This document shows, in pieces, positions 27,137 through 36,616 of a stretch of DNA of 64,000 nt. Position 1 is the stretch's first letter; each line of letters starts with the position of its first letter. This stretch comes from Algoriphagus machipongonensis (GTDB lineage: Bacteria > Bacteroidota > Bacteroidia > Cytophagales > Cyclobacteriaceae), in assembly GCF_000166275.1 (NCBI RefSeq), contig NZ_CM001023.1, positions 372,001 through 436,000 of the forward strand, in the 5' to 3' direction. A model generated the notes under the pieces. That model saw only the letters and a list, made by a program, of their open reading frames with translations. It had not been told where the DNA came from and did no database searches. Made by a program: the position numbers and the translations under genes.

Positions 27137-28516
27137 TTAGGAGGGTTGATAATCAGGATTAGGTTTGCTGGGTATTGGAGCTTGAGTTTCAGCCCACCAA
27201 TTTTTCATCAATTGAAATAATTCCTCTCTCTTTTCAGGTAGTTTTTTTGAAAGGTCATTCTGCTCAGAGATATCCTCTTCCAAATCAAAAAGTTCGAAGT
27301 CTTCATCTTCAAAATAATAAATGAGTTTCCATTTTCCTGACCTCATGGCGGTTCCTGGTCTCGTTCTGAAAAGAGAATCTCTAGTTTCATTTTGACCATA
27401 TCGGTAAGATTCTAGATAGATTGGGAAGTGCCAAAACAAAGTCCTATCCGGAAGTTCCTTATTCTGAGTCAACAGTGGAATCAGACTTTCCCCATCCAAG
27501 GAATATTTATCTTTGATTTCTGCAGCTTCAAGTATGGTAGGGAAAATGTCAAGATTCGTGATGGGGGTATCATTTGTTTTTCCAGAAGGGATATGATTTT
27601 TCCAGATGAAAAAGAAAGGAACTCTGATTCCTCCTTCATAATAACTTCCTTTTCCAGCCCGCAAGGGCTTTTGGCTTGTGATTCCATTCAGTCCACCATT
27701 GTCAGAAACAAAAATGATCAAGGTATTCTCTAATTGATCGATAACTTCTAAGGTTTGAAAAAGCAGGCCTATGTTTCGGTCTAAATTTTCGACCATGGTA
27801 GCATACTCTGCATTCTTTTGGCCAAGTTTGGAAGATTTTCCTTCATACTTAGCTAGCAAAGATTTGACGGGTTGAATAGGTGTATGAACTGCATAGGGAG
27901 AATAATATAGAAAGAAAGGAGAATCTGTCTTTTGGAGCTCAAGAATGGTTTTTTCCATAATCGCATCCGTCAAATACTGATCAGGTTCTGTCTCGATATC
28001 CACATTTCCATAAGGAGGATAATAGCTGGAAGGGTGTCCATTATGCCCTCCTCCGATATTCACATCAAACCCAAACTCTAATGGGGAGTTAGAAACATGC
28101 CATTTTCCGGCTGCGATCGTTTTATAGCCGTTGCTATTTAATACCTGTGGCAAAATGGTAAAGTCTTTACTCAGGTCAGTGGTGTTTTGCGTAGGGATAA
28201 TTTTTCGATCTTTCGATTTTCCTCTTTCTGAAGTTCCAACCGTATAAATTCCGTGTCTGTTGCTCCACTTTCCGGTCAACATGGATGCTCTACTTGGGGC
28301 ACAATTAGCAGCAGATGCATATCCTTGGGAAAAAACCATCCCCATTTTAGAAAGTCGATCGATTACGGGGGTTTCAAAGAAATCACTGCCCATAAAACCC
28401 ACATCTCTCCATCCCATGTCATCAATATTGATCAAGATGATGTTCGGTCTTTTGTTTTGGGAATAGGCCTGAAGGCTAAATGCAAGAAATAGAAGGATTG
28501 AGAGGTGTTTCATCAT
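27137..28516 (-). CDS. Secreted sulfatase (formylglycine-dependent, S1 family)
   Basis: This 459-residue sulfatase has a signal peptide (1-19) and the alkaline-phosphatase-like fold. Metal-binding Asp32-Asp33 are in NIDDMGW. Cys72 in CAPSRASMLTGKW is the residue that anaerobic or aerobic formylglycine-generating enzymes convert to formylglycine. AGKWHVS and VSDNGGL follow. It removes sulfate esters from a glycan or small molecule in the periplasm. It begins 25 bases after the glucuronoyl esterase gene and is probably co-transcribed with it, suggesting one sulfated, uronate-containing substrate. No sulfatase-maturation gene is in the window. Confidence 0.9.
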   Translation of the reverse strand: MMKHLSILLFLAFSLQAYSQNKRPNIILINIDDMGWRDVGFMGSDFFETPVIDRLSKMGMVFSQGYASAANCAPSRASMLTGKWSNRHGIYTVGTSERGKSKDRKIIPTQNTTDLSKDFTILPQVLNSNGYKTIAAGKWHVSNSPLEFGFDVNIGGGHNGHPSSYYPPYGNVDIETEPDQYLTDAIMEKTILELQKTDSPFFLYYSPYAVHTPIQPVKSLLAKYEGKSSKLGQKNAEYATMVENLDRNIGLLFQTLEVIDQLENTLIIFVSDNGGLNGITSQKPLRAGKGSYYEGGIRVPFFFIWKNHIPSGKTNDTPITNLDIFPTILEAAEIKDKYSLDGESLIPLLTQNKELPDRTLFWHFPIYLESYRYGQNETRDSLFRTRPGTAMRSGKWKLIYYFEDEDFELFDLEEDISEQNDLSKKLPEKREELFQLMKNWWAETQAPIPSKPNPDYQPS

Positions 28517-28541
28517 GCTGGGAAAGAATAAGAGATCGAAT

Positions 28542-29876
28542 TTAATCCTCTAAGTACCGCTTTGCAAATTCAATGAAATATCCCCAATTGGGATCTTCGG
28601 TATGACCTCCGTCGTGCTGTCTGAAAACTAAATCTCCATCAAGTAAACCTACATTTGTTCCAGGATATTGGTCGGTATTGATTCCCTTTTTGCCTAAAAA
28701 TTCATACACAGGGGTTGCAGCGACTGCAGTTTTAAACATGCCTACCGCATCAATCCAGTGACCTTCAACATCCGGATCTCCCCCGGAAATAAATACAGGT
28801 CGAGGCGCACAAAGTGCGACCATTTCATGAGCATCCACAGGTAAATCCATGGGTGTAAGAGGCCCTGCATACTTGATGAAATTAGGAGTAAACCAGTGGT
28901 ATTCTCCGGAAGAAGCCAAGTTTTCCACTTGTTCGCCGTAGACTCTTCGAAATATTTTTGCCCCACCAGCTCCAGAGGAAGCCAGAAAACCTATAGCGAA
29001 TCTTGGCTCATCAACCATGGCCACCAAAGCTGCTTTTCCATATCTGGAGAGTCCTTCGATTGCAACTTTTTTAGCATCAACGCTTGGATCTGTTTCAAGG
29101 TAATCCAAGGCTCTACTTGCTCCCCATCCCCAAGCTCTCAAGGTTCCCCAATCATCCAACTTTCTTGGCTGACCCTTATTGACCAAACCGATGATTCCAG
29201 CACGTAAACCAGCTCCATTATCCGCCTGAAAACTTGTTGGAATTAACATCGCAAAACCCCAGCCTTCTTTCAGCATCTGCTCCTGCCAAGTGGGTCCCTG
29301 CGGTCTTGGGCGCTGCATACTGGCTGGCCAAATCCAACTGAATTGCATCACTAAAGGCACCTTTTTGGCATCTTTGGGAGTGGCCATATACATTTCTATG
29401 TTTACTTCAATTTCTGGATAGGATGAGTTATCTACATGGCCTATGAGCTTTTTAAACCTGGCAGGAACTTCACCAAAAAGGCTGTCTTTTTCTTCAATGA
29501 TTTCCCAGGAAACAGAAGGGGTGTTTTCTGGTATTCTTCCATAAATCTCTGATGCAAAATGCTCTTCGATCTCTGTCTTTCTTTTTTCCCAATCTTTTTT
29601 ATTTCTGACTTTCTGGCCATTGTCAAAAACTAAGGGGTCTGGAAGAGCCGTGTAAGGGGTTGCAATCGATTCATCCTTGTTTGCCGCATTAGGAGCTTCA
29701 GGATTTCCTGAAGGACCAGGTCGAAGCGATTCTATTCCTAATCTTTGCATCATCAGCTGATGATCTGCTTGGCTGAGTTTTGCAATACTGTCTCTAGCCT
29801 GTTGGGACATTTGTGCAAAAGAGGGAAATATGGTCAGAAAAAAAACCGATAAAAGAAGAAATTTGACCTGTTTCAT
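28542..29876 (-). CDS. Glucuronoyl esterase-like hydrolase (CE15 family)
   Basis: This 444-residue secreted protein has a signal peptide (1-21) and an alpha/beta-hydrolase domain. The serine is Ser277 in GLSRYGKAALV, matching the CE15 signature GxSRxGK. DAHEMVALCAPRPVFISGGDPD and the late HDGGH give acid and histidine candidates. CE15 enzymes cut ester links between glucuronate side chains of xylan and lignin. Marine members may act on other uronate esters. The gene before it encodes a carboxylesterase, but a terminator lies between. The sulfatase gene is 25 bases downstream. The call rests on the serine motif and overall length. Confidence 0.8.
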   Translation of the reverse strand: MKQVKFLLLSVFFLTIFPSFAQMSQQARDSIAKLSQADHQLMMQRLGIESLRPGPSGNPEAPNAANKDESIATPYTALPDPLVFDNGQKVRNKKDWEKRKTEIEEHFASEIYGRIPENTPSVSWEIIEEKDSLFGEVPARFKKLIGHVDNSSYPEIEVNIEMYMATPKDAKKVPLVMQFSWIWPASMQRPRPQGPTWQEQMLKEGWGFAMLIPTSFQADNGAGLRAGIIGLVNKGQPRKLDDWGTLRAWGWGASRALDYLETDPSVDAKKVAIEGLSRYGKAALVAMVDEPRFAIGFLASSGAGGAKIFRRVYGEQVENLASSGEYHWFTPNFIKYAGPLTPMDLPVDAHEMVALCAPRPVFISGGDPDVEGHWIDAVGMFKTAVAATPVYEFLGKKGINTDQYPGTNVGLLDGDLVFRQHDGGHTEDPNWGYFIEFAKRYLED

Positions 29877-29918
29877 GGAGGTTGAGATTTTTGGGTATAC
29901 TGCTTCTATACAATGTAA

Positions 29919-29953
29919 TAAAAAAGCTCAGGCCTGTATATACAAACCTGAGC
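29919..29953 (-). terminator. Terminator of the carboxylesterase gene
   Basis: A 7-bp stem (gctcagg 29926-29932 / cctgagc 29947-29953) is followed on the minus strand by six T residues. The loop contains an inner palindrome (tgtatataca). It isolates the carboxylesterase from the CE15-sulfatase pair. Confidence 0.78.
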
Positions 29954-29976
29954 GATGGTAAATAATTGATTGCTAA

Positions 29977-31635
29977 TTAGCTTGGCAATGCTTCCCTTCC
30001 TCTTTTGTCAGGATTATTCTTCAGGGCACTGACATCATTGAGAATCATGGTCTCTCCGCCTTCTGGGGAGTATTCTTTCCAGGTTGGCAATGAACCTGCA
30101 TTTGGATTTCCTGTGCGCATGAAAGCTAAAAGTGAAGTAGACATCGCCTTGGATAACTTCCTTGGTCTCTCCCCTCCGCCAGTATGCGTATACATCCGAT
30201 CCGTGTTATCAAACCAAAAACAGATATCAATACAGTGAAAAGCTTTCATTCTGCCAGAATACAATTCGGGTTCCCACCCAAACCAAGCCAGGTAAACGGG
30301 TGCTTTCTGCTTTGCTTTTGCATTGGAGGTATTGATTGCACCCTGCCTGTTAGAAAGGACCATCGCCCAAATATCTGCTGGAGAAGCATCTGGGAAATCC
30401 TGTCTATAGGCATTCACAATTTTCTCCGAATCCGCTCCAAATCGTGGTTGGATTTTTTCTACCACTCCTGCCCAATCTATTTTTTCTAATTCAGGAGATG
30501 TTCTGGTCGGATTCCATTCGTGGAAGGTCGTACAAACCAGCATAGGAATATCTGATGCCAGCCCATTTGGATCGGAGAAAAACTCACCTTTAGGGATATT
30601 AACTCCATCAGCGACCGGACCAAAGCCTCCTCTGAAACCTGGAGTTGGATTGTCTTTTCTCATTTTTTCCAAAGCCTTGTTGGCTATGTCAATGTATTCC
30701 CTCCAGCTTAATTCCTGAAGTTTATCGATAGAGTCAGGAGTAAGCCCAGCTTCTTTCATGACATATTCACCCAGTTTTCTGGAATATTCCTGATCATTGG
30801 CTCGAAGCATAGAACCGCTCAAAGGAACTCCTTTGTGCACCAATCCTTTTGCAGCAGGCATGGACATGGTGGCAGTAACTTTTGCTCCTCCACCAGACTG
30901 ACCCATGATAGTGACATTACCAGGATCTCCACCGAAATTGGCGATGTTATCGCGTACCCATTCAAGCGATGCGATGATGTCGAGTTGACTGACATTGCCA
31001 GAATTGGAATATTTGGAACCGCCGACACCCGATAGATCTGTAAACCCAATAGGACCTAGACGATGATTGATTGAAACGAAAACGATGTCGCCATTTTTAC
31101 TGATATTTTCTCCATGGTAGCCGTCCTGTTCGATGCCATTTCCGTTGGTAAATCCACCACCATGCAGCCAAACTAGAACGGGTCTTTTTTTACTGTCCAA
31201 AGCTGGAGTCCATACATTTAATTTGAGGCAATCCTCGCTGACATCATCATAATTCCAATGGTCGGCAAATGAATAATCAGGACTCGCATAGCGGTTGTCC
31301 ATGATTTGAGGAGCCGTATTCCCCCACCAGATTGTGGGCTTCACTCCAGTCCACTTTTCTGGTTTCTTCGGAGGCATAAATCTGTTTTTACCAGAAGTAT
31401 CAGCCCCATAAGGAACTCCGAGAAATGTATAAACATCATTGAGAATATATCCTTTGATTTTGCCGGAATCTGTATTAGCTATCGCAATGTCATCTCCGAT
31501 TTGTAAGAACTGACCGGAGCTGGCTTGATGTGATTTGGATTCTGCTTGGGTAGAAAAAGGAACACTTGCAGCTAATCCAAAGCCTGCTGTACCTACGCCG
31601 ACTTTTTTGAAGAATTCGCGTCTTTGGTTTTTCAT
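29977..31635 (-). CDS. Secreted type-B carboxylesterase (Tat substrate)
   Basis: This 552-residue enzyme has a twin-arginine signal: the N-terminal RREFFKK motif and a hydrophobic region through about residue 30. It follows the carboxylesterase/cholinesterase pattern with FLGVPYG, EDCLKLNVWTP, LVWLHGGGFTNGNG (oxyanion hole) and the nucleophile Ser247 in GQSGGGAKV. A late His-containing segment is visible. It hydrolyses carboxylic esters outside the cytoplasm, folded before export. It may deacylate glycans together with the neighbouring CE15 esterase and sulfatase, but that link is inferred from position only. Confidence 0.88.
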   Translation of the reverse strand: MKNQRREFFKKVGVGTAGFGLAASVPFSTQAESKSHQASSGQFLQIGDDIAIANTDSGKIKGYILNDVYTFLGVPYGADTSGKNRFMPPKKPEKWTGVKPTIWWGNTAPQIMDNRYASPDYSFADHWNYDDVSEDCLKLNVWTPALDSKKRPVLVWLHGGGFTNGNGIEQDGYHGENISKNGDIVFVSINHRLGPIGFTDLSGVGGSKYSNSGNVSQLDIIASLEWVRDNIANFGGDPGNVTIMGQSGGGAKVTATMSMPAAKGLVHKGVPLSGSMLRANDQEYSRKLGEYVMKEAGLTPDSIDKLQELSWREYIDIANKALEKMRKDNPTPGFRGGFGPVADGVNIPKGEFFSDPNGLASDIPMLVCTTFHEWNPTRTSPELEKIDWAGVVEKIQPRFGADSEKIVNAYRQDFPDASPADIWAMVLSNRQGAINTSNAKAKQKAPVYLAWFGWEPELYSGRMKAFHCIDICFWFDNTDRMYTHTGGGERPRKLSKAMSTSLLAFMRTGNPNAGSLPTWKEYSPEGGETMILNDVSALKNNPDKRGREALPS

Positions 31636-32155
31636 CTGAAATAGTTTGTTTTTAAAATCAGATGGAATCTCGCTAGCCTGAATAATCCTTCCAGATTGGA
31701 AAGGATGTGCCTAGCTCGATTTCATGATTTTGGGTTATTGATAATGGTTTGAAATTCAATAAAATATAGCTTGCTATTTTTATTAAAGTCAATTTAATAG
31801 AGATTTCCTGATAAAGAATTATTTGAATGGGTAAATATTGTTTCAAATTGAAAAAATAGGATTTGAACAAAAAAACCAACTCCTTTTCAAAGGGTCGATC
31901 ATGATACATTAATGAGGATTTTTTGGTTTAGTAAGGAATTCCTGACTGTTTTCTTTAGTGTGATACTCGTGGTAAGACTGCCATAGGAAATATCAGTTAT
32001 GAGGATGAAAAAGTTTCACCACTTATTAAGAGTCAACTAAATAGTTTTTCTATCTACTAATTCGTATTAAATTCACTGCAAGTTAACAGCCATTTTTAAA
32101 AGCATTTTTCCTTTAAATGCTCAAAACTTTGAGATAGGCTTTCTAAAAAAGTAAA
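31636..32155. other. 520-bp non-coding region between divergent genes
   Basis: It separates the carboxylesterase (minus) from the DUF4221-like lipoprotein gene (plus) and must carry both promoters. I see no credible ORF, RNA, or repeat in it. The only near-match to a -7 box is AAACTTTG about 20 bases before the plus-strand gene, which lacks the leading T, so no promoter is called. Confidence 0.4.
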
Positions 32156-33292
32156 ATGAATAAAGTATTTAAAAGCTATTTTTTATTAATAATCATTGCA
32201 ATAGGCTTTTTTTCTTGTTCATCGCGTCATTCTGATGAGATTGATTTTTCTGAGCTTGAGTTAATAGATAGCTTGGAAATAATGATGCCTCTTGGTTTTC
32301 TGCAAATGTCTAAGTGGCAAACTTACAGCGAGAATGGGAAGACGTATTTAATTGAATATGGCCTTAATAGAAATGGAGACTTATTGATTTTTAAACTTGA
32401 TTTCAATAAAGGGAAGTATTTAGAACCTTTAGAAATTCCAAATCAAGGACCCGATGGGTTCAATTCTTTTGGAGTGTCTATTTCCTACCAGGGAGCAGAT
32501 TCAATTTATGTTTTTCCAGCTTCGAAAGAGGAGTTTATCTTATATGATTCTTTTGGGAAAAAGAAAAGAGAATATCCTTATAATGGTGAAGATCGGCTTA
32601 GGTTCTACACTAGCGGGGTGTACTCAGATATTTCTAAATCAAAGGAGGGGCTATTGATACCTACAATTAATGATACGAGGTATGATGACCCTCAGTACTT
32701 TGAAAAAGTGGTTCCTGCTACCTTTTATGATTTTGAGAAGCAAAAGTTTGATATTGGAATACCCTATCCCGATTATCTTCAGGGAAAATATTTTCCTTCA
32801 AATTTGACGGCAGCCCAAGTCACTTACTTGAAAGATGATATAAGTATTATTAATTATAGCTTTTCGGATAGTTTATATCTGTATAATTCCAATGATAATA
32901 GTATCTCAAGTATTTACTGTGGTATTCCTAATGAGAGAGGGTTAAACTATCTAAATAGTGTACCTGATAGAGCTAAAAGTCTTAATTATAATGCTAAAGA
33001 GAAAAATTTTGAGTTTTCGAAGTACTATAATGGTAAAATATACAGGTTGGTTTCTCATTTATCTGAAAAAAGAGATAGGGAATTGAACGCTTATGAAATT
33101 ATTGCCAAAAATGCTAGAGGAGTTACTCTAATAGAATTAGATCCAGATACTAAAAGGATAAAATATTATAAAATGCCTATTGCCAGATATTTTGTGTTTC
33201 AGGGAGATAAATTATTTGTTGGGGGAGTCTCTATGAGAGAGGACGAAAATCAAGATGTTTTTAAAAAGTTTTATATCTATAGCCTAAAATAG
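32156..33292 (+). CDS. DUF4221-like beta-propeller lipoprotein
   Basis: This 378-residue protein starts with a lipoprotein signal ending in FFSCSS (lipobox Cys near residue 22), so it is probably anchored in the outer membrane. The rest is beta-rich with repeated aspartate-and-aromatic strands (LEPLEIPNQGPDGFNSFG, SIYVFPASKEEFILYD, MPIARYFVFQGDKLFVGG) and looks like a six- or seven-bladed propeller of the DUF4221 type common in Cyclobacteriaceae. No catalytic motif is visible. The gene is noticeably more AT-rich than its neighbours, which may reflect recent gain. It ends in a bidirectional terminator. Confidence 0.65.
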   Translation: MNKVFKSYFLLIIIAIGFFSCSSRHSDEIDFSELELIDSLEIMMPLGFLQMSKWQTYSENGKTYLIEYGLNRNGDLLIFKLDFNKGKYLEPLEIPNQGPDGFNSFGVSISYQGADSIYVFPASKEEFILYDSFGKKKREYPYNGEDRLRFYTSGVYSDISKSKEGLLIPTINDTRYDDPQYFEKVVPATFYDFEKQKFDIGIPYPDYLQGKYFPSNLTAAQVTYLKDDISIINYSFSDSLYLYNSNDNSISSIYCGIPNERGLNYLNSVPDRAKSLNYNAKEKNFEFSKYYNGKIYRLVSHLSEKRDRELNAYEIIAKNARGVTLIELDPDTKRIKYYKMPIARYFVFQGDKLFVGGVSMREDENQDVFKKFYIYSLK

Positions 33293-33293
33293 A

Positions 33294-33324
33294 AAGACCG
33301 GCCCATTTCCTAATGGCCGGTCTT
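33294..33324. terminator. Bidirectional terminator between convergent genes
   Basis: A 10-bp GC-rich perfect stem (aagaccggcc 33294-33303 / ggccggtctt 33315-33324) lies just after the lipoprotein stop and before the end of the convergent M14 gene. Weak A/T runs on both sides make it usable in both directions. Confidence 0.8.
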
Positions 33325-33381
33325 AATACTTAAATCTTTTTACTATAATTCTTTTCTTGGTTTTTGAATCTAGTCTCTAAC

Positions 33382-35913
33382 TTACTGTCCAACCATAAAA
33401 ATAGCATTGCTCAATACCAGTTTTCCAGATTCCCAGAATCCTCTAAATATCGGGTCGTCCACAAAGTAAACGATTTGACCTCTTCCTGCTCTTTCAGCTC
33501 CGATTGCCATGGACTCTCCCATTTTGGATTTGATTTTAAAGCCAATGTAACCCGTTCTATAGGCGTCATTTGAAGCAATAATTCCAGCATTAACTCCATT
33601 ATTTAGATAGGCATATCTACTTGAGTTATTTTTCAGGGTATAATATTTACCTCCTGTACCGTACCCTAGAGGATGAGTTTCGTCCATGGTGATTTCATAG
33701 ATAGCACCAGCTGCACCACTCGAAATTCTAACTCTTTCACCTTCTTGATACGGTGCCAGTCGCTCTTCTTTGTTCAGTGCCTCGTATTCTTTTTGTGCGG
33801 CTTTCTTTTCATCATCTGTATCAAATGTTTTCAGGTCAAAACCTTCTTTATTTGCAAATGCATTCAAGGCCCCATCAATTGCGATTAGGTTTCCACCACC
33901 TCGAACCCATTCCATGACATTGTCCATGGCAGGTTTAGACAAACCACCTCCTCTGGTAGATGGCATGATCAAAACATCATATTTACTCAGGTCGTATCTG
34001 GCCATATTATCCAATTCCAGATTCACTAGAGGATAATTCAACTCCTTCTCAAAAAAGTGCCAGATGGCTCCATAGTTTAGGGAGTTGGTTCCAGAACCTC
34101 CGATCAAAGCAACATTTGGAGCTTGAATGATTCTGATATTTGGAGAGCCAAAGTCTTTTCCCTTATCCATGTATCCACTCATGGTGGTGGCTAGCGTCAC
34201 TCCAAATTTATTGGCAATGTCCACCACTTTCTGGTCAAAGTTTGCCACATATTCATTTCCTCCCTTTGTTATCAATAGCGAACCAGCAGGGAAACTTTTT
34301 CCTTCTACCTCAAATGGAAATTCTGGATACTTTACTCTGATACCTTCATTTAGCAAGGCTGATAAAAATGCTGCATCTCTGGTTCCTTCCCAAGCAGCCA
34401 TATAGGCAACAGGAGTCTTTCCAACTTGATTTGCTGTAAATTCTGGTGCTTCATATTCCCCTGAGGCATCAATTTTTCCTTCCACTGCATAGGCTTCCAA
34501 ACCATAAGCATAAGGTAAAGCCCAGCTAGTGATATCGTAAGTAATGCTATCATGCAAGGCAGGATTCGGTTCAAAAAACACCTGAGTCAAAACAGATTTT
34601 GGCTGGTAAGCATTAATGATGATATCCTTGTCAGTAGTCGAAAAGGATTTGCTTTCTCCACTTTGATATTCAAAACCGTTAAGACCAGATTTGGATCCTG
34701 CTTTTCCGTAAAGAATTCCATTTTTGTCCAAAAGCTTCAAGAGCTTAGCCACTTGGGCAGGATTGCTCTCACCTTTGATCACAAAGCTTTTGTACTTTCC
34801 TTTTGGGTTGGAAGAATTTTCTTCATAATAGGTTTCAAATTGATCCAAAAGTTTTTCAGCGTTTTGGCTGGTTACTTCGGCAGCTGACATAGCAGCAGTA
34901 TAATGTCCTGCGATTCTATAGCTTAACGTTACTGTGTCGCCTACTGAGTTGTACCCACCTATACCAGCTTGACCTCCGCCACCTTGTTCGATGGTCATAC
35001 CGATAGCTCCATTAAACATAGGGTAGGAATCCCCATAAGAAGGGTAAAGTAGATCAAAACGCTCTTTGGTGAAGTAGAAACGTCCAGCTTCATCGAAGTA
35101 TTTGGCAGTATTTCTTCCAAAGATATCCTGAAACTCATGTTGCCATGGAGTCAATTGCTCATGCAAAGGTTCTGCAGCTGGAGCCATGTAAAATGGATTG
35201 TTGATTCCTTGCTCATGGAAATCCAAATGGAGCTGAGGTAACCATTGGTTATACACTTTCATTCTCTGCTGAGATTCTACCTGTACCTGCCAAGCCCAGT
35301 CTCTGTTTAGATCAAATAGATAGTGGTTGGCACGACCTCCTGGCCAAGGTTCATTATGCTCTACAGATTGTAGGTCAGGCTGCAAAGTGGTATTCATTTT
35401 CTGATTGTACCAATTGGAATAGCGGTCACGCCCATCAGGATTGATACAAGGATCCATAATGATCACTTGGTTTTTTAGCCATTCCTGTGACTTTTCATTG
35501 GCAGGGTTTGCTAGCGTATAGAAAGAGGAAATTGCGGCTTCCATACCGACAGACTCATTTCCGTGCACATTAAATGACATCCAGTTGATCGGTACAGAGG
35601 TAGAAGGATCGCCCTCCAAAACTCCAGCTCTTTTCAAATTGTCTTCACGGATTTGCTCTATCCGCGCCATATTTTCTTCACTGGCAAGAATGGCAATGAT
35701 TAATGGACGCTTTTCATTGGTTTCTCCATATTGGATCAATCTGACGTTTGGATTATTGGCAGCTACATGCTCAAAATAATCCACCATGCGGTGATGAGGC
35801 GTGAATCGATCTCCAGGCTTGTAACCCAAAAATTGCTCTGGTGTCTGGATTTGTGCCCAGGAGCAAATACTGATCGTAAAAGCTATAATGGTAAGAAGTA
35901 TCTGTTTTCTCAT
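33382..35913 (-). CDS. Large secreted M14 carboxypeptidase with glutamine-amidotransferase-like domain
   Basis: I chose the ATG at 35913, giving 843 residues, because it opens a clean signal peptide (MRKQILLTIIAFTISICSWAQ). An in-frame ATG at 35970 would put 19 hydrophilic residues in front of it. An M14 carboxypeptidase domain follows with HGNES (HxxE zinc ligands), NRDWAW and LHLDFHEQG for the third ligand. The C-terminal half has a class I amidotransferase-like fold (YDVLIMPSTRGGGLSKPAMDNVMEWVRGGGNLIAIDGA) but without an obvious nucleophilic cysteine. It is a secreted peptidase of uncertain substrate. The lone gene is convergent to the DUF4221-like gene. Confidence 0.86.
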   Translation of the reverse strand: MRKQILLTIIAFTISICSWAQIQTPEQFLGYKPGDRFTPHHRMVDYFEHVAANNPNVRLIQYGETNEKRPLIIAILASEENMARIEQIREDNLKRAGVLEGDPSTSVPINWMSFNVHGNESVGMEAAISSFYTLANPANEKSQEWLKNQVIIMDPCINPDGRDRYSNWYNQKMNTTLQPDLQSVEHNEPWPGGRANHYLFDLNRDWAWQVQVESQQRMKVYNQWLPQLHLDFHEQGINNPFYMAPAAEPLHEQLTPWQHEFQDIFGRNTAKYFDEAGRFYFTKERFDLLYPSYGDSYPMFNGAIGMTIEQGGGGQAGIGGYNSVGDTVTLSYRIAGHYTAAMSAAEVTSQNAEKLLDQFETYYEENSSNPKGKYKSFVIKGESNPAQVAKLLKLLDKNGILYGKAGSKSGLNGFEYQSGESKSFSTTDKDIIINAYQPKSVLTQVFFEPNPALHDSITYDITSWALPYAYGLEAYAVEGKIDASGEYEAPEFTANQVGKTPVAYMAAWEGTRDAAFLSALLNEGIRVKYPEFPFEVEGKSFPAGSLLITKGGNEYVANFDQKVVDIANKFGVTLATTMSGYMDKGKDFGSPNIRIIQAPNVALIGGSGTNSLNYGAIWHFFEKELNYPLVNLELDNMARYDLSKYDVLIMPSTRGGGLSKPAMDNVMEWVRGGGNLIAIDGALNAFANKEGFDLKTFDTDDEKKAAQKEYEALNKEERLAPYQEGERVRISSGAAGAIYEITMDETHPLGYGTGGKYYTLKNNSSRYAYLNNGVNAGIIASNDAYRTGYIGFKIKSKMGESMAIGAERAGRGQIVYFVDDPIFRGFWESGKLVLSNAIFMVGQ

Positions 35914-36104
35914 AATTTGGGGATAGAATGAAGCCATGAATTTAAAAGGAATTGTCTTTTGTATTGGCACCAGTTAAAAAAAAGCTTGGTTTTGAAATTC
36001 TTAGTGAAGGGAATGTTGCCCTTGTGTGACAATAGTCGCTGTTTTAGAAGCTTTTCTGAGGGAAATTGCAAGAGTAAATAAGTCACTAATAAATAATAAT
36101 AGAT

Positions 36105-36416
36105 ATGAATTTCTTCTCAGCCTTATTTGGAACAACAGATAATACACAGTTGAATGAAGCGCTTCAAGAAGGTGCTTTCTTGGTAGATGTAAGGTCTTCA
36201 GGTGAGTTTGCTTCAGGTTCAGTAAAAGGGGCAGTCAATATTCCTCTTGACCAAGTTGGTAGTCAACTCTCAAAATTTAAAGGAAAGAAAAACATTGTGG
36301 TATTCTGTAGAAGTGGGAACCGAAGTGCTCAGGCAAAAAATATTTTAGAACAAAATGGATTTCAGGATGTTATCAATGGAGGCACTTGGAATAACGTTAA
36401 CGAGTGTATAAAATAA
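36105..36416 (+). CDS. Rhodanese-like sulfurtransferase domain protein
   Basis: This 103-residue single rhodanese domain moves a sulfane sulfur through the active-site Cys68 in VVFCRSGNRSAQA. LVDVRSSGEFASGSVKGAVNIPL is the family's N-terminal signature (DVRxxxEF, HIxGAxNIP form). There is no signal peptide, so it acts in the cytoplasm, perhaps in thiosulfate or sulfide handling or tRNA thiolation. It is a lone gene with its own terminator. Confidence 0.92.
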   Translation: MNFFSALFGTTDNTQLNEALQEGAFLVDVRSSGEFASGSVKGAVNIPLDQVGSQLSKFKGKKNIVVFCRSGNRSAQAKNILEQNGFQDVINGGTWNNVNECIK

Positions 36417-36440
36417 AGAGGTTAAAGGGTTTAGGTTTCA

Positions 36441-36479
36441 TAAAAGGGAAAGTCAAATGACTCTCCCTTTTATTTTTTT
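36441..36479 (+). terminator. Terminator of the rhodanese gene
   Basis: An imperfect 13-bp stem with one mismatch (aaagggaaagtca / tgactctcccttt) lies between 36443 and 36470 and is followed by a T-rich run (ttattttttt). Confidence 0.85.
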
Positions 36480-36485
36480 GAATAA

Positions 36486-36530
36486 TTTACCATGAAATCC
36501 GTAAATGAAACTTTCGTTTTTCATGGTAAA
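36486..36530. promoter_or_regulatory. Perfect 12-bp inverted repeat upstream of the Crp/Fnr-type gene
   Basis: The arm TTTACCATGAAA (36486-36497) is exactly repeated in reverse complement at 36519-36530, with a 21-base spacer. It lies 87 bases before the regulator's start and just after the rhodanese terminator. It could be an operator, two half-sites two helical turns or so apart, or a hairpin in a leader RNA. It does not match the standard Crp or Fnr half-sites. Confidence 0.5.
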
Positions 36531-36616
36531 TAACTGGTTAATGAATTCGTACTTCTGAATTTCATTAGTCAAGATTTGTTTAGAGAAAAATGAAGATTTA
36601 AAATTCTAACCTGCTA

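Noticed and set aside
31673..31909. Minus-strand ORF of 78 codons in the 520-bp gap
   Set aside because: Hydrophobic but AT-rich, low-complexity product without a family signature. It overlaps the presumed promoter region of the carboxylesterase gene.
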